DNA from: an uncultured Candidatus Saccharibacteria bacterium
GTDB lineage: Bacteria; Patescibacteria; Saccharimonadia; Saccharimonadales; CAMLKC01
Direction of reading: 5' to 3'
Length of the DNA: 5,896 nucleotides
Assembly (NCBI GenBank): GCA_946479025.1
Contig: CAMLDM010000046.1
Location: forward strand, 1 to 5,896
Shown here: positions 5,809-5,896 of the stretch, in pieces
How the letters are laid out: each line of letters opens with the position of its first letter
How positions within the stretch are numbered: position 1 is the stretch's first letter
Notes under the pieces: model-generated
Database searches by the model: none
The model's input: only the letters and a program-made list of their open reading frames with translations
What the model was told of the DNA's origin: nothing
Program-made: the position numbers and the translations under genes

Positions 5809-5896
5809 ATGCGTTTAAAACTCAAACTGCCACCGGCAGTTTTCGACCAAGATTCAAATCAATCCTTCGCAAAACCAAAGAAAATACCCGGGATAA
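5809..5896 (+). CDS. Start of an unrecognised protein (runs off the right edge)
   Basis: An ATG at 5809 opens a frame that stays open to the window end, giving 29 residues and one extra base. It begins MRLKLKLPPAVFDQDSN and continues with a basic FAKPKKIPGI. The composition is protein-like, with alternating basic and hydrophobic residues at the N-terminus, but no family is recognisable from so little. The frame is closed upstream by TAA at 5770 and no earlier ATG, GTG or TTG lies in it, so 5809 is the first possible common start. There is no Shine-Dalgarno site, as for the three downstream genes of the block. A perfect 8-bp hairpin (5824-5842) covers codons 6-12. Possible + strand promoters are TGTTATAAG (5708-5716) or the -10-like TAAAAT (5770-5775), neither with a good -35. 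It could still be chance. Confidence 0.5.
   Translation, partial: MRLKLKLPPAVFDQDSNQSFAKPKKIPGI
5824..5842 (+). other. Perfect hairpin inside the first codons of the gene at 5809
   Basis: AAACTGCC (5824-5831) and GGCAGTTT (5835-5842) pair perfectly around ACC. It is followed by only one more T, so the U-run needed for a terminator would have to come from the stem itself. It lies 15 nt after the presumed ATG, where structure can slow initiation. Confidence 0.45.

Noticed and set aside
5763..5810. A 15-residue minus-strand micro-ORF (MTDESALALRGVFYF).
   Set aside because: It has no ribosome site, overlaps the leader hairpin, and is short enough to be chance.
5822..5896. Minus-strand frames entering from the right edge, with stops at 5822-5824 or 5859-5861.
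   Set aside because: They are only 24 and 11 codons long. They oppose the better + frame at 5809, and their stops lie 130 bp or more from the minus-strand terminator. They cannot be excluded without more sequence.
1..5896. UGA recoding to glycine, as in some CPR lineages.
   Set aside because: UGA ends the PLC-like gene and rsmD at the expected places, and no in-frame UGA interrupts a conserved gene.
5626..5896. A structured RNA gene (tRNA, tmRNA, RNase P RNA or SRP RNA) in the intergenic region.
   Set aside because: I looked for tRNA-like arms, a CCA end, the tmRNA tag and 5' signature, and RNase P core motifs on both strands and saw none.

Overview
The window reads as ordinary chromosomal DNA from a bacterium with roughly balanced base composition. 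UGA, UAG and UAA all act as stops at the ends of well-recognised genes, so the code is the standard one. The style of the proteins and the tight packing of genes with little Shine-Dalgarno sequence fit a streamlined genome. My best guess is a Candidate Phyla Radiation bacterium of the Saccharibacteria (TM7) kind. That placement is an impression from protein style, not a search result. UGA stops argue against the CPR lineages that read UGA as glycine (Gracilibacteria, Absconditabacteria).

Layout, all on the + strand: the 3' end of tyrS (tyrosyl-tRNA synthetase, to 398); an extended -10 promoter (405-413) and a strong AGGAGG ribosome site; then a four-gene block: a phosphohexomutase of the PgcA/PGM2 type (442-2223), recG (2227-4257), an uncharacterised metalloprotein (4262-5074) and rsmD (5071-5625). 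Gaps within the block are 3 nt, 4 nt and a 4-nt ATGA overlap, and I saw no clear internal promoter. It is therefore probably one transcript with coupled translation. The functions are mixed (sugar phosphates, replication-fork repair, a putative phosphoesterase, 16S rRNA methylation), so this looks like housekeeping packing rather than a single pathway.

The most interesting gene is 4262-5074. Read by eye, it carries eight of the nine metal ligands of the tri-zinc phospholipase C / S1-P1 nuclease fold. The spacings within the short motifs match exactly (D-x13-H, H-x3-D-x5-H, H-x3-E). It has no signal peptide and no obvious counterpart of the N-terminal Trp ligand, and it has about 39 extra residues between the last two motifs. 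Known family members are mostly secreted, so an apparently cytosolic form between recG and rsmD is unusual.

The right end (5626-5808) is intergenic but rich in structure: a weak + strand terminator after rsmD, a strong hairpin with a T-tract that reads as a minus-strand terminator, a good minus-strand promoter facing it about 30 bp away (a possible orphan small RNA of about 58 nt), an AT-rich inverted repeat, and a leader that could fold in two mutually exclusive ways. A probable new + strand gene starts at 5809 and runs off the edge. I found no mobile element, CRISPR array, tRNA or rRNA.
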